Below are positions 52,867-61,565 of a stretch of 64,000 nt of DNA, piece by piece. Both the position numbers and the translations under genes were made by a program. Below the pieces are notes generated by a model. The model was not told where the DNA came from. It worked only from the letters and a program-made list of their open reading frames with translations, and did not search any database. Position 1 is the first letter of the stretch. Each line of letters begins with the position of its first letter. This DNA comes from CAYUYV01 sp964522525 (GTDB lineage Bacteria; Pseudomonadota; Alphaproteobacteria; JAJFIK01), in assembly GCA_964522525.1 (NCBI GenBank), contig CAZFWG010000015.1:1-64000 (forward strand). Reading direction: 5' to 3'.

Positions 52867-54825
52867 CTAGTTCCGATTCTGGCGGTTCTCGATCAGATCG
52901 TCCACCACGGATGGATCGGCCAGGGTCGAGGTGTCGCCGAGATTGTCGAAACTGTCCTCGGCAATTTTGCGCAAAATCCGCCGCATGATCTTGCCCGACC
53001 GGGTCTTGGGCAGGCCTGGCGAGAACTGGATCAGGTCCGGTGAGGCGATGGGGCCGATCTCCGTGCGCACCCATTTGACGAGTTCCTTGCGCAACTCCTC
53101 CGTGGGCTGTTCACCGACCGCCAGCGTGACATAGGCATAGATGCCCTGTCCCTTGATGTCGTGGGGATAACCGACGACCGCCGCCTCGGCGACCTTGGGA
53201 TGGGCCACAAGAGCGCTTTCGACTTCGGCCGTTCCCATGCGGTGGCCGGAGACATTGATTACGTCATCGACGCGGCCCGTGATCCAGTAATAGCCGTCCG
53301 CGTCCCGGCGGCAGCCGTCGCCGGTGAAATATTTGCCCGGATAGGCCGAGAAATAGGTCTGCACGAACCGTTCGTGGTCCCCATAGACGGTGCGCATCTG
53401 CCCCGGCCAGCTTTCCGCCAGGACCAGATTGCCTTCCGTGGGGCCGTCCAGGACCTGACCGGTCGCATCGACGATCTCCGGTACGATGCCGAAAAAGGGC
53501 TTGGTGGCCGACCCGGGCTTGAGGTCCGTGGCGCCGGGCAGGGGCGTGATCAGGATGCCGCCGGGCTCCGTCTGCCACCAGGTATCGACAATGGGGCATC
53601 GCCCATCGCCCACGACCCGGTGATACCAGTTCCAGGCTTCCGGATTGATCGGCTCACCGACGCTGCCCAGGAGGCGAAGGCTTTCGCGCGACGTGGCCGT
53701 CACGGGCCCGTCGCCTTCGCGCATCAGGGCACGGATCGCCGTGGGTGCCGTGTAGAAGATGTTGACCTTGTGTTTGTCGACCACTTCCCAGAAGCGTGAG
53801 GAGGTCGGATAGTTGGGCACGCCCTCGAACATCAAGGTGGTGGCGCCGTTGGCGAGCGGGCCATAGACAATATAGCTGTGGCCTGTGACCCAGCCCACAT
53901 CCGCCGTACACCAATAGACATCACCCGGATGGTAGTCGAAAATCGTCTCATGGGTGAAGGCGGCGTAGGTGAGATAGCCGCCCGAGGTGTGGAGGACGCC
54001 CTTGGGCTTGCCGGTGGACCCTGACGTATAGAGAATAAAAAGCGGGTCTTCCGCGCTCATCTCTTCCGGCGGACAGCCGGCCGGCATGGTCTCCATCGCC
54101 TCGTGGTACCAGACGTCCCGGTCCGGCTCCATGTTCACCTCGCCGCCCGTGCGCCACACCACGATGACGCTGTCGACATTGGGGCAGTCCTTGAGGGCCT
54201 CGTCGGTATTGCGCTTCAAGGGCACGGTGCGCCCGCCGCGTACGCCTTCATCGGCGGTGATCACACAGGTGCTGTCGCAATCCTGGATCCGGTTCGCGAG
54301 GCTGTCGGGGGAAAATCCGCCGAACACGACGGAATGGATGGCGCCGATCCGGGCACAGGCCAGCATGGCATAGGCCGCTTCCGGGATCATGGGCAGATAG
54401 ATCGTCACCCGATCGCCCTTCTTTACGCCCCGCGACTTGAGCACATTGGCGAGGCGGCAGACCCGGTCATAAAGCTGGTGATAAGTGATGTGTTGTTGAT
54501 GCTCCGGGTCGTCGCCTTCCCAGATGATGGCGACCTGATCGCCCCGCGCGGCCAAGTGGCGGTCGACGCAATTGGCGGAGACGTTCAGGGTGCCGTCCTC
54601 GTACCATTTGATCGAGACATTATGCGGGTCATAGGAGACGTTGCGCACGGTCGAATAAGGCTTGATCCAGTCGATCCGTTTGCCGATCTCGCCCCAGAAA
54701 CCCTCCGGGTCCTGGATGCTGCGGTCGTACATCTCCTTATAGCGGGCGGCGTCGACATGGGCGCGGCTTTGCCACGCGGCAGGAACGGGATGAAGAGCGG
54801 CGTCTTGGTCTTGGCTCGGCGACAT
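52867..54825 (-). CDS. acs: Acetyl-CoA synthetase
   Basis: A 652-residue AMP-forming ligase with the normal acs length. The adenylate motif YTSGSTGKPKG, the acetate-pocket VGWVTGHSY, the DTWWQTEPGG loop, the hinge YYWITGRVDDVINVSGHR (quoted by its GRVDDVIN) and the C-terminal catalytic lysine in TRSGKIMRR, the site of regulatory acetylation, are present. GGAGG precedes the ATG at 54825. It converts acetate, ATP and CoA to acetyl-CoA, and lies 113 bases downstream of the symporter genes, making an uptake-and-activation unit. Confidence 0.96.
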   Translation of the reverse strand: MSPSQDQDAALHPVPAAWQSRAHVDAARYKEMYDRSIQDPEGFWGEIGKRIDWIKPYSTVRNVSYDPHNVSIKWYEDGTLNVSANCVDRHLAARGDQVAIIWEGDDPEHQQHITYHQLYDRVCRLANVLKSRGVKKGDRVTIYLPMIPEAAYAMLACARIGAIHSVVFGGFSPDSLANRIQDCDSTCVITADEGVRGGRTVPLKRNTDEALKDCPNVDSVIVVWRTGGEVNMEPDRDVWYHEAMETMPAGCPPEEMSAEDPLFILYTSGSTGKPKGVLHTSGGYLTYAAFTHETIFDYHPGDVYWCTADVGWVTGHSYIVYGPLANGATTLMFEGVPNYPTSSRFWEVVDKHKVNIFYTAPTAIRALMREGDGPVTATSRESLRLLGSVGEPINPEAWNWYHRVVGDGRCPIVDTWWQTEPGGILITPLPGATDLKPGSATKPFFGIVPEIVDATGQVLDGPTEGNLVLAESWPGQMRTVYGDHERFVQTYFSAYPGKYFTGDGCRRDADGYYWITGRVDDVINVSGHRMGTAEVESALVAHPKVAEAAVVGYPHDIKGQGIYAYVTLAVGEQPTEELRKELVKWVRTEIGPIASPDLIQFSPGLPKTRSGKIMRRILRKIAEDSFDNLGDTSTLADPSVVDDLIENRQNRN

Positions 54826-54938
54826 GGTGTTTCCTCCAGGCGAATTCCCAACCCCAGTGTTGCTGACCCCGTTTGCGATCGGGCGGATACGGGCAACCCG
54901 GGCCAACCCCTGATTGGACTGGCCCGGTATCGGATCGC

Positions 54939-56753
54939 TTAATGACCCATGGCGGGTCCGGAGCCGTCGGCCTCCATGGTACCACCGGGCACCCGGATAT
55001 TGTCGACCAGTTCCTGGACTTCGGCCGGGGGCGGCGCAGTGACGGCTGATACCACGAAGGCGACGATGAAATTGATCACCATGCCGACGGAGCCGATCCC
55101 TTCCGGCGAGATCCCGAACAGCCAATTGTCAGGCGTGTTCGGGACCCACTCGAAGATCTTGAAGGCCGAGATGTAGGTTGCCGTGAAGGCAAGGCCGACA
55201 AGCATCCCGGCGATCACCCCTTCTCGGTTCATGCGCCGGGAAAAGATCCCGAGGAAGATGGCCGGGAACAGGGACGAGGCCGCCAGACCGAACGCGAAGG
55301 CCACGACGGCCGCCACGAAATCCGGGGGATAGATCCCGGCGAGGCCTGCGACGATGATCGCCACCACGGCGGCAAAGCGGGCCCAGGCCAATTCCTCCCC
55401 GTCACTCATATCGGGACGGAACATCTTCTTCATGATGTCGTGGGACACGGCCGAGGAAATCACCAGCAGAAGCCCCGCCGCTGTCGACAGCGCGGCCGCG
55501 ATGCCGCCCGCCGCCACGAGCGCGATGACCCAGCCCGGCAGACCCGCAATTTCCGGATTGGCCAGCACGATGATGTCCCGGTCGATATAGACTTCGTTGT
55601 CGTTGGCCGTGGGTTCGTTTTCCACGAGGCGCTGGCCATATTGGCCCCGTGCGAGGGAGGAGTCTGAGGGCGCGGAGAAGACCGGCTTCACCGGAGTCAT
55701 GGCATTGCCCGGTCCGTATTGAATGCGGCCGTCATCGTTCTTGTCGGTCCAGGCAAGCAGACCTGAGTTTTCCCATGTCTTGAACCAGCCCGGCACTTCC
55801 TCCGCATAGGCCTTTTCGTGGACCGTATCGATGAAATTGAGCCGCGCGAAAGCCGCGACGGCGGGGGCGGTGGTGTAAAGAATGGCGATGAAGACGAGCG
55901 CCCAGCCGGCCGAGATCCGCGCATCAGACGCCTTGGGCACCGTGAAGAACCGGACGATCACATGGGGCAGGCCCGCTGTGCCCACCATCAAGGCCAGGGC
56001 GATGGCGAAGACATCGATGGTCGCTTTCTGGCCTTGGGTATAGGCGGGAAAGCCCAGTTCCACAAGCGTCCGATCGAGCTTGGCCAGGACGGACACGCCC
56101 TCCCCGCCCAGAACATCGGCGCCAAGGCCGAGTTGGGGCAGGGGGACGCCGGTGATGAGCAGGGAGATGAAGATCGCCGGCACCGTATAGGCGAAAATCA
56201 GCACGCAATATTGGGCCACCTGGGTGTAGGTGATGCCGCGCATGCCGCCCAGCACGGCGTAAAAGAACACAATGAACATGCCGATGATCACGCCGACATT
56301 GATGTCGACCTGGAGGAAGTTGGAGAAAACGATCCCCACACCCCGCATCTGTCCGGCCACATAGGTGAAGGAAACGAAGATCAGGCAGAGCACCGCGACC
56401 GCGCGGGCGGCCTGGGAATAGTACCGGGAGCCGATGAAGTCCGGCACCGTGAACTGCCCGAACTTGCGCAAATAGGGCGCCAGCAAGAGGGCGAGGAGCA
56501 CATAGCCGCCCGTCCAGCCCAAGAGATAGACCGCGCCGTCCCGGCCGATAAAGGCGATGATGCCGGCCATGGAGAGGAAGGAGGCAGCACTCATCCAGTC
56601 GGCGGCCGTCGCCATGCCGTTGAGGACGGGATGCACATGACCGCCCGCGACGTAGAATTCGCTCGTCGAGGCCACCCTCGACCACCAGGCAATGCCGATA
56701 TAAAGGGCAAATGATGCGCCCACGAATATATAAGTGAGTGTTTGTGTGTCCAT
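54939..56753 (-). CDS. Sodium:solute symporter, VC_2705/ActP-like
   Basis: A 604-residue SSS family transporter with about 13 membrane helices. The sodium/substrate region ATAADWMSAASFLSMAG and the SAVSHDIMKK-type loop are present. Between the middle helices a long periplasmic loop contains TDKNDDGRIQYG, an EF-hand-like stretch, followed by a Pro/Ser-rich part. Together with the DUF4212 subunit encoded upstream it forms the VC_2705-type permease; acs downstream argues for acetate or a related short acid as substrate. Confidence 0.92.
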   Translation of the reverse strand: MDTQTLTYIFVGASFALYIGIAWWSRVASTSEFYVAGGHVHPVLNGMATAADWMSAASFLSMAGIIAFIGRDGAVYLLGWTGGYVLLALLLAPYLRKFGQFTVPDFIGSRYYSQAARAVAVLCLIFVSFTYVAGQMRGVGIVFSNFLQVDINVGVIIGMFIVFFYAVLGGMRGITYTQVAQYCVLIFAYTVPAIFISLLITGVPLPQLGLGADVLGGEGVSVLAKLDRTLVELGFPAYTQGQKATIDVFAIALALMVGTAGLPHVIVRFFTVPKASDARISAGWALVFIAILYTTAPAVAAFARLNFIDTVHEKAYAEEVPGWFKTWENSGLLAWTDKNDDGRIQYGPGNAMTPVKPVFSAPSDSSLARGQYGQRLVENEPTANDNEVYIDRDIIVLANPEIAGLPGWVIALVAAGGIAAALSTAAGLLLVISSAVSHDIMKKMFRPDMSDGEELAWARFAAVVAIIVAGLAGIYPPDFVAAVVAFAFGLAASSLFPAIFLGIFSRRMNREGVIAGMLVGLAFTATYISAFKIFEWVPNTPDNWLFGISPEGIGSVGMVINFIVAFVVSAVTAPPPAEVQELVDNIRVPGGTMEADGSGPAMGH

Positions 56754-56774
56754 GACCCTGTTTCCCCCTTTTTA

Positions 56775-57056
56775 TCAGTCGTCGGAGACGCCGTATTTGC
56801 GGTCAATCCGGTGCATCACCGCGGCATAAACGAAGATCAGGACCACGAAGACATAGATCGAACCCTGCTGGGCGAACCAGAAGCCGAGCTTGAACCCGAA
56901 AAACGGAATCTGGTCGAGCAGGTCGACGGCGAGGATGGAAAGGCCGAACCCGACAATCCCCCATATCGCCAGGAGAACTGTCAAAAGCCGGAGATTCTCG
57001 TGCCAATATTTGGAATGATGTTCGTCATCGGATGACTTCTGGACGTCGTCCGCCAT
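56775..57056 (-). CDS. DUF4212 sodium:solute symporter small subunit
   Basis: A 93-residue protein with two membrane helices (about residues 28-48 and 62-80) and the DUF4212 features HSKYWHENLRLL, GFKLGFWFAQQGS and the end YAAVMHRIDRKYGV. It always precedes VC_2705-type symporters and is thought to be their small subunit. GGGAGG lies eight bases before the ATG at 57056; a 19-residue upstream in-frame extension is rejected. Confidence 0.92.
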   Translation of the reverse strand: MADDVQKSSDDEHHSKYWHENLRLLTVLLAIWGIVGFGLSILAVDLLDQIPFFGFKLGFWFAQQGSIYVFVVLIFVYAAVMHRIDRKYGVSDD

Positions 57057-57477
57057 GGGTTGCCTCCCTATGCAAATTTCGCCTGTGATCGGTCCGAAGC
57101 CCTCGGCCCGCATCCTGTTTCCGGATCAAATTGTGCTGTCGTTTTTTGTTCTCGACCCGCCCCTCTGGATCTTCCATTGCCCCCTCAACACAGCCTCAGG
57201 TTCTAGTCCCGGCGCTGCATGTGACCTGCTTCCTACTGAATAGAGCAGGTATAGATCCTTTGATTGAAACCGTGGGATGCCAAAGCGGCCTTGATACAAA
57301 TCAAGGCGGGTCCTTACGGCTTATGGCGGTCCGATCACGCGCGTCGTTTGGGCGCAGTCTGGCGATCATGCAGCCCGAGAATGAGCGGGTACCGGGCCGT
57401 GGCTTGAGAATGGGCGTGGAGAAGGGCAGGCTGATCCGCTGTGGCTGTTTCATGACATGAGAAGCGAGGTCGTATCG
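57057..57477. other. Divergent spacer between acetate module and creatininase gene
   Basis: A 421-base noncoding stretch between the DUF4212-symporter-acs operon (-) and the creatininase-family gene (+). It holds the exact FNR/FixK-type box described separately at 57291-57304; apart from that I see no obvious promoter pair or hairpin with a T-tract. Confidence 0.5.
57291..57304. promoter_or_regulatory. FNR/FixK-type binding box
   Basis: TTGAT-ACAA-ATCAA matches exactly the TTGAT-N4-ATCAA consensus bound by Fnr, FixK and related oxygen- or NO-responsive regulators. Its centre is 184 bases upstream of the creatininase gene start and about 240 bases from the start of the acetate operon in the other direction, so either or both could be targets. 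Confidence 0.65.
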
Positions 57478-58221
57478 ATGCGTCTGTCCCTGATGACCTG
57501 GATGGAAGTGGAAGCTCATCTGCAGCAGTCGAAAGGCATCGTCATTCCGATCGGGTCGACGGAGCAACACGGTCCCAATGGGTTATTGGGCACCGATGCC
57601 ATCTGTCCGGAGGTCATCGCGGTGGAGGCGGCCCGTCAGGCGGGCTTCCTGGTGGGGCCGACATTCTCGGTGGGCATGGCCCAACACCATCTGGCCTTTC
57701 CAGGGACCATTTCCCTCCGGCCCACAACCATGATCGCGGCCCTCAAGGACTGGATCACCTCGCTCCACCGCCACGGTTTCGAGCGGCTTTATTTCCTCAA
57801 CGGACATGGTGGGAATGTTGCGACCATCGAGGCGGCGTTCTCGGAGATCTATGCCGAGACCAGTTTTGGCGACGGGGACGGCGCCCCTGCTTTGGCCCTG
57901 CGACGGCAGAACTGGTGGGATCTGCCGGGCATCATGGCGCTTTCGCAAAAAATGTATCCGGCGGGGCTGGGGTCCCATGCGACGCCGGCCGAGGTGGCGG
58001 TGACCTACTACGCCCATCCGGAGGCTCAGAAATCGGTGGCCATGATCCCCAAGATCGCCCCCCATGGGCCGATCCGGGATGCCCTGGACTATCGCCGCCG
58101 CTTCCCTGACGGGCGGATCGGGTCCGATCCGTCCCAGGCGGATGTGGCCGGGGGCAAACGTCTGGTGGAGGCCTCGGCCGAGGCCCTGATTGCGGACTAC
58201 CGGGCGTTCCTGAACTCCTGA
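57478..58221 (+). CDS. Creatininase family protein
   Basis: A 247-residue amidohydrolase of the creatininase/FAPy-deformylase group. Metal ligands are in IGSTEQHGPNGLLGTDA, FLNGHGGN and SHATPAEV; Glu and His spacing are as in creatininase and ArfB/MftE. Members cleave cyclic amides or formamides, or process mycofactocin; no mycofactocin genes are here. GCGAGG precedes the ATG at 57478; an ATG seven codons upstream is less well placed. Confidence 0.88.
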   Translation: MRLSLMTWMEVEAHLQQSKGIVIPIGSTEQHGPNGLLGTDAICPEVIAVEAARQAGFLVGPTFSVGMAQHHLAFPGTISLRPTTMIAALKDWITSLHRHGFERLYFLNGHGGNVATIEAAFSEIYAETSFGDGDGAPALALRRQNWWDLPGIMALSQKMYPAGLGSHATPAEVAVTYYAHPEAQKSVAMIPKIAPHGPIRDALDYRRRFPDGRIGSDPSQADVAGGKRLVEASAEALIADYRAFLNS

Positions 58222-58278
58222 TAGACTTCGGCGTGGATCTTGCGGTCACGCGGACTTACGCAAGTGGGGCGCCTGCCA

Positions 58279-59664
58279 ATGGGTGACATCGGAAGCTGGT
58301 TATTGGATCGATGGCGAGGCCTGCGCCGCGGTTTCGCGGCGCTGTGGGGCACCGGTGCGCATCCTGCCCTCGATGACGGGCGCACCATCCCGCCCGATCC
58401 GATCGCTCAGAAACCCGGCGCGCGGGCTCATGACCATGACCGCTGCATGAACTGTCAGACCAAGCTGTTGGGCCCGTTCTGCCATGTCTGCGGTCAGCGG
58501 GATGACGACTATCGCCGGCCTTTCGTGGCGTTGAGCAATGAGTTGTTGAGCGACGTCTTCCAGTGGGACAGCCGCATTCTCCGCTCCGTCGGTCCGTTTC
58601 TCGCGATGCCCGGCACCTTGACCCGCGCCTTCATGCAGGGGCGCCGGGGCGTGTTCGTTTCGCCCTTGCGGCTTTATTTCGTCGTCAGCCTGCTGTTCTT
58701 CCTCACCCTGGCCTTGGCCAATGTGGCGATCCTCAAATTTGAGGTCCACGGATTAACCAGCGCCATCGACCAGGCCGTCGACAACGGTACCGTCTCGTTC
58801 GATGGCGATGATGTCGATCTTGACGAGGATGATGCGGAAGACGTCGTGGAAGCCCTGGATGCGCTGGAGGGCGTGGTTCCGCCCGAAGCGCAGGGGGAAA
58901 TTCGTGCGGCCCGGGAGCGCGTGGCGGATCGCGTCGCGGAGCGCCTGGACGCAGAGGAGGAGCCGGAACCGAAACCCCAGATCAAACGTCCCTTCAAGGC
59001 GACGGTGCTTGAGGGCGTGATTCTGGGACCCAATCCGGGCCCTGAAGCCGCCATCAACCAGCCGAAGTTCAATTCGGACGACATCAACTTCCGCGTCAAG
59101 ATGTTCACGCCGCTTTCGGAAGATGATGAGCCTAATGATCAGTTGTCAGACTCGACGATTGCCAGGCTTCTGGAGGACGCGGACGGGGAGGGTGCGGTCT
59201 ATGGCGAACGCGCCTTGCGTCTCGTCAATGCCATCCTTGCCGACCCCCGGATCTTCAATGACCTGCTGAACGAATGGTTGCCCCGCACGATGGTGTTTCT
59301 GGTGCCGCTTTTTGCATTCGTCATGAGCATTCTGTATGGGCGCAAACGAGGTTTGAAACGCCGGGTCTATTTCATCGACCACCTCGTTTTCTCACTGCAT
59401 TTCCACGCCTTCATATTTGCGCTGATGATCGCTCTGGTGCTCAAGGGGCGTTATATCGGCGAGGTAATCGACGGCACGGCCACGGCGGCGTTCTTCTTCC
59501 TGGCCACGTCGCTCTATCTCTATGTGGGCATGAAGCGCATTTACGAGCAGGGTTATTTCAAGACCACGGTCAAATTCATCTTCATGATGCTGTTCCTGTA
59601 CATCACCTATCTGACAAGTCTGACCGGCATCACCATCTATGGCCTGTGGAACATGGTGGTCTGA
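58279..59664 (+). CDS. DUF3667 membrane protein with zinc-ribbon
   Basis: About 461 residues. A four-Cys ribbon CMNCQTKLLGPFCHVCGQ lies near residues 55-72, followed by the DUF3667 helical segment RRPFVALSNELLSDVFQWDS (quoted in part). A first hydrophobic segment (about residues 128-148) precedes a 200-residue acidic periplasmic or cytoplasmic region (runs of Asp/Glu near residue 180-230), then four C-terminal membrane helices. The function of DUF3667 proteins is unknown. The start at 58279 is chosen because an upstream in-frame ATG at 58240 lacks a ribosome site. Confidence 0.82.
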   Translation: MGDIGSWLLDRWRGLRRGFAALWGTGAHPALDDGRTIPPDPIAQKPGARAHDHDRCMNCQTKLLGPFCHVCGQRDDDYRRPFVALSNELLSDVFQWDSRILRSVGPFLAMPGTLTRAFMQGRRGVFVSPLRLYFVVSLLFFLTLALANVAILKFEVHGLTSAIDQAVDNGTVSFDGDDVDLDEDDAEDVVEALDALEGVVPPEAQGEIRAARERVADRVAERLDAEEEPEPKPQIKRPFKATVLEGVILGPNPGPEAAINQPKFNSDDINFRVKMFTPLSEDDEPNDQLSDSTIARLLEDADGEGAVYGERALRLVNAILADPRIFNDLLNEWLPRTMVFLVPLFAFVMSILYGRKRGLKRRVYFIDHLVFSLHFHAFIFALMIALVLKGRYIGEVIDGTATAAFFFLATSLYLYVGMKRIYEQGYFKTTVKFIFMMLFLYITYLTSLTGITIYGLWNMVV

Positions 59665-59691
59665 CGTGGGGTTCGTGGGGTCGCCCGCGGA

Positions 59692-60234
59692 TCAGGGTGC
59701 CGGATGAAGCCCGCCCATATCGCAAATCATGGCCCAGGCCTGACGGTCGATCGGCATGATCGACAGGCGCGGCTGGCGCACCAGGGCCAAGCCTGAAAGG
59801 GCGGGTTCCCTCTTGATCTGGGCCAGAGAGACCGGGTTGGGCATGGGCAGATAGGCCCGCACCGTGACAAGCCCGAACTTGCCTTTTTCGTCCTCGGGGT
59901 CGGGTTCGAATTCCCGGACGATCTGCAACACGCCCACGATCTTCTTGTCGCTGACGGAGTGATAGAAGAAGCCCAGTTCCCCAGGCTTCATGCGCTTCAT
60001 GTTGTTCGTTGCCTGATGGTTCCGGATGCCCTTCCAGGCGTCACCCTTCATGCCCGAGGACACCTGATTGTCCCAGGACCATGAATGGGGGGCGGATTTG
60101 AACAGCCAGTAGCCCTGGGGGGCGGGGACCTCGACCGGTGCCGGCTTCAGGACCGGTGGTTCCGGCTCCGCCTGGCGATCATTTGCGGATTTCGGTCCGA
60201 GGGCGAATGAGAATGCAGCCTTGAGCTTTTGCAT
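59692..60234 (-). CDS. EVE domain protein
   Basis: A 180-residue protein: an N-terminal 40-residue Pro-rich tail and an EVE (PUA-like) domain from about residue 41, with YWLFKSAPHSWSWDNQ, W-x-GIRNHQATNNMK and the end RLSIMPIDRQAW. EVE domains bind modified bases in DNA or RNA; many bacterial copies next to gpsA have no known role. It starts the minus-strand set YciI - gpsA - tsaD in reverse order (it is transcribed last). Confidence 0.88.
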   Translation of the reverse strand: MQKLKAAFSFALGPKSANDRQAEPEPPVLKPAPVEVPAPQGYWLFKSAPHSWSWDNQVSSGMKGDAWKGIRNHQATNNMKRMKPGELGFFYHSVSDKKIVGVLQIVREFEPDPEDEKGKFGLVTVRAYLPMPNPVSLAQIKREPALSGLALVRQPRLSIMPIDRQAWAMICDMGGLHPAP

Positions 60235-60255
60235 GGCGAGACCCGGCGTTTCCCG

Positions 60256-60552
60256 TTACCCGTTGTCTTCCGGCGGATTGATCAGCCAGCGCCAGGCGCG
60301 GACCTCCACATCCTCGAAAAGACCGGCGCGGGCATAGGGGTCAAGGGCCGCCCAGGCTTCCGCGTCGGCCCGGGACTCCGCCTCGATCACCAGCATACTG
60401 CCGATCATTTTCGATCCGTCATCGGAGGTAAAAGGGCCGGCCGCCTTCACGCGCTCGCCGCTCGCCGCGACGAATTCCAGATGGGCCTCGCGGGTCGCCT
60501 GGCGGATGCCTTCGGATCCCGGCCGATCGAAACACAGAACCACAAAGAGCAT
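60256..60552 (-). CDS. YciI-like protein
   Basis: A 98-residue ferredoxin-like alpha/beta barrel protein of the YCII family, with LFVVLCFDRPGSE at the start and the family's late WAALDPYARAGLFEDVEVRAW, including the conserved Asp-Pro-Tyr. Members are thought to be dimeric and may act as small enzymes (chloromuconolactone dehalogenase-like). It lies 17 bases after gpsA and 21 before the EVE gene. The start at 60552 is the first Met before the conserved strand. Confidence 0.9.
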   Translation of the reverse strand: MLFVVLCFDRPGSEGIRQATREAHLEFVAASGERVKAAGPFTSDDGSKMIGSMLVIEAESRADAEAWAALDPYARAGLFEDVEVRAWRWLINPPEDNG

Positions 60553-60569
60553 GGGATGCTTCTCCTCAT

Positions 60570-61565
60570 TCATCGGGTTTCTGAACGGAAGGGACGATTG
60601 AGCAATGTCTCGATGGCGCTGGGCACGGACAGGGTGCCCTCGATGATCTCGGACACGGCCCTCGAGATCGGCATGTCGACGCCATGGCGTTCGCTCAAGA
60701 CCCGGACGGCCCGCGCGCTGTGCACGCCTTCGGCGATGCCACGGCTGCGGGCCAGGGCGTCGGACAGGCTCACGCCCTCGCCCAAGGCCACGCCCAAGGT
60801 CATGTTGCGCGACATGATCGACGTACAGGTCAACACAAGATCCCCCAGACCAGAGAGCCCTGCCAGGGTCTCCGACCGCGCCCCAAGCGCGACACCCAGC
60901 CGATTCATCTCCGCAAATCCTCGGGAGATCAAGGCCGCCCTCGCGCTCATACCCAGGCCACAACCTTCAACGATCCCGCAGGCGATGGCCAGAACGTTTT
61001 TCACGGCGCCGCCGATCTGGGCCCCGATCAAGTCCTGGGAGGAATAGGGGCGAAAGGTGGGAATGCCGATCCGGTCCACCATCCGGTTGGCCAGGTCTTC
61101 GTCCTCGGCGGCAAGGGTGATGGCGGTCGGCAGGCCGCGCGCCACATCGGCCGCGAAGCTCGGCCCGGAGAGGACGGCCGGTCGGGCAGTGGGCAAGGTT
61201 TCCGACACGATTTCGCTGAGCAGGGCGCCCGTGTCCCGCTCAAGTCCCTTGGCGCACAGGACCAAGGGCGTGTCAGGCGCGAGATGGGGCGCGAGCACGC
61301 TCAAGGTAGCCCGGATGATCTGGGCGGGCAGGGCATAGAGCACGAAACGCGCTGGAGCCAGGTCCGCGAGCCGGGTCGTGGCGCTGATTGTCGGATCGAG
61401 GGCGACCTCCGGCAGGGCCTTGGGATTGGCATGGGTCTGGTTGATGGCGGCCACCACGGCCGGATCCCGCGCCCAGAGGGTCGGGGCGTGGCCCCGGCGT
61501 GCCAGCACGCTGGCAAGCGCTGTACCCCAGGCGCCGGCCCCGAGAACGGCCACGGGCTCGCTCAT
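60570..61565 (-). CDS. gpsA: Glycerol-3-phosphate dehydrogenase [NAD(P)+]
   Basis: A 331-residue soluble enzyme. NAD(P) fold GAGAWGTALA at the N terminus, then VLCAKGLERDTG, GPSFAADVARG with the catalytic Lys region VKNVLAIACG, and GLGDLVLTCTS. It makes sn-glycerol 3-phosphate for phospholipids. It overlaps tsaD by four bases (ATGA), so the two are translationally coupled. Confidence 0.96.
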   Translation of the reverse strand: MSEPVAVLGAGAWGTALASVLARRGHAPTLWARDPAVVAAINQTHANPKALPEVALDPTISATTRLADLAPARFVLYALPAQIIRATLSVLAPHLAPDTPLVLCAKGLERDTGALLSEIVSETLPTARPAVLSGPSFAADVARGLPTAITLAAEDEDLANRMVDRIGIPTFRPYSSQDLIGAQIGGAVKNVLAIACGIVEGCGLGMSARAALISRGFAEMNRLGVALGARSETLAGLSGLGDLVLTCTSIMSRNMTLGVALGEGVSLSDALARSRGIAEGVHSARAVRVLSERHGVDMPISRAVSEIIEGTLSVPSAIETLLNRPFRSETR

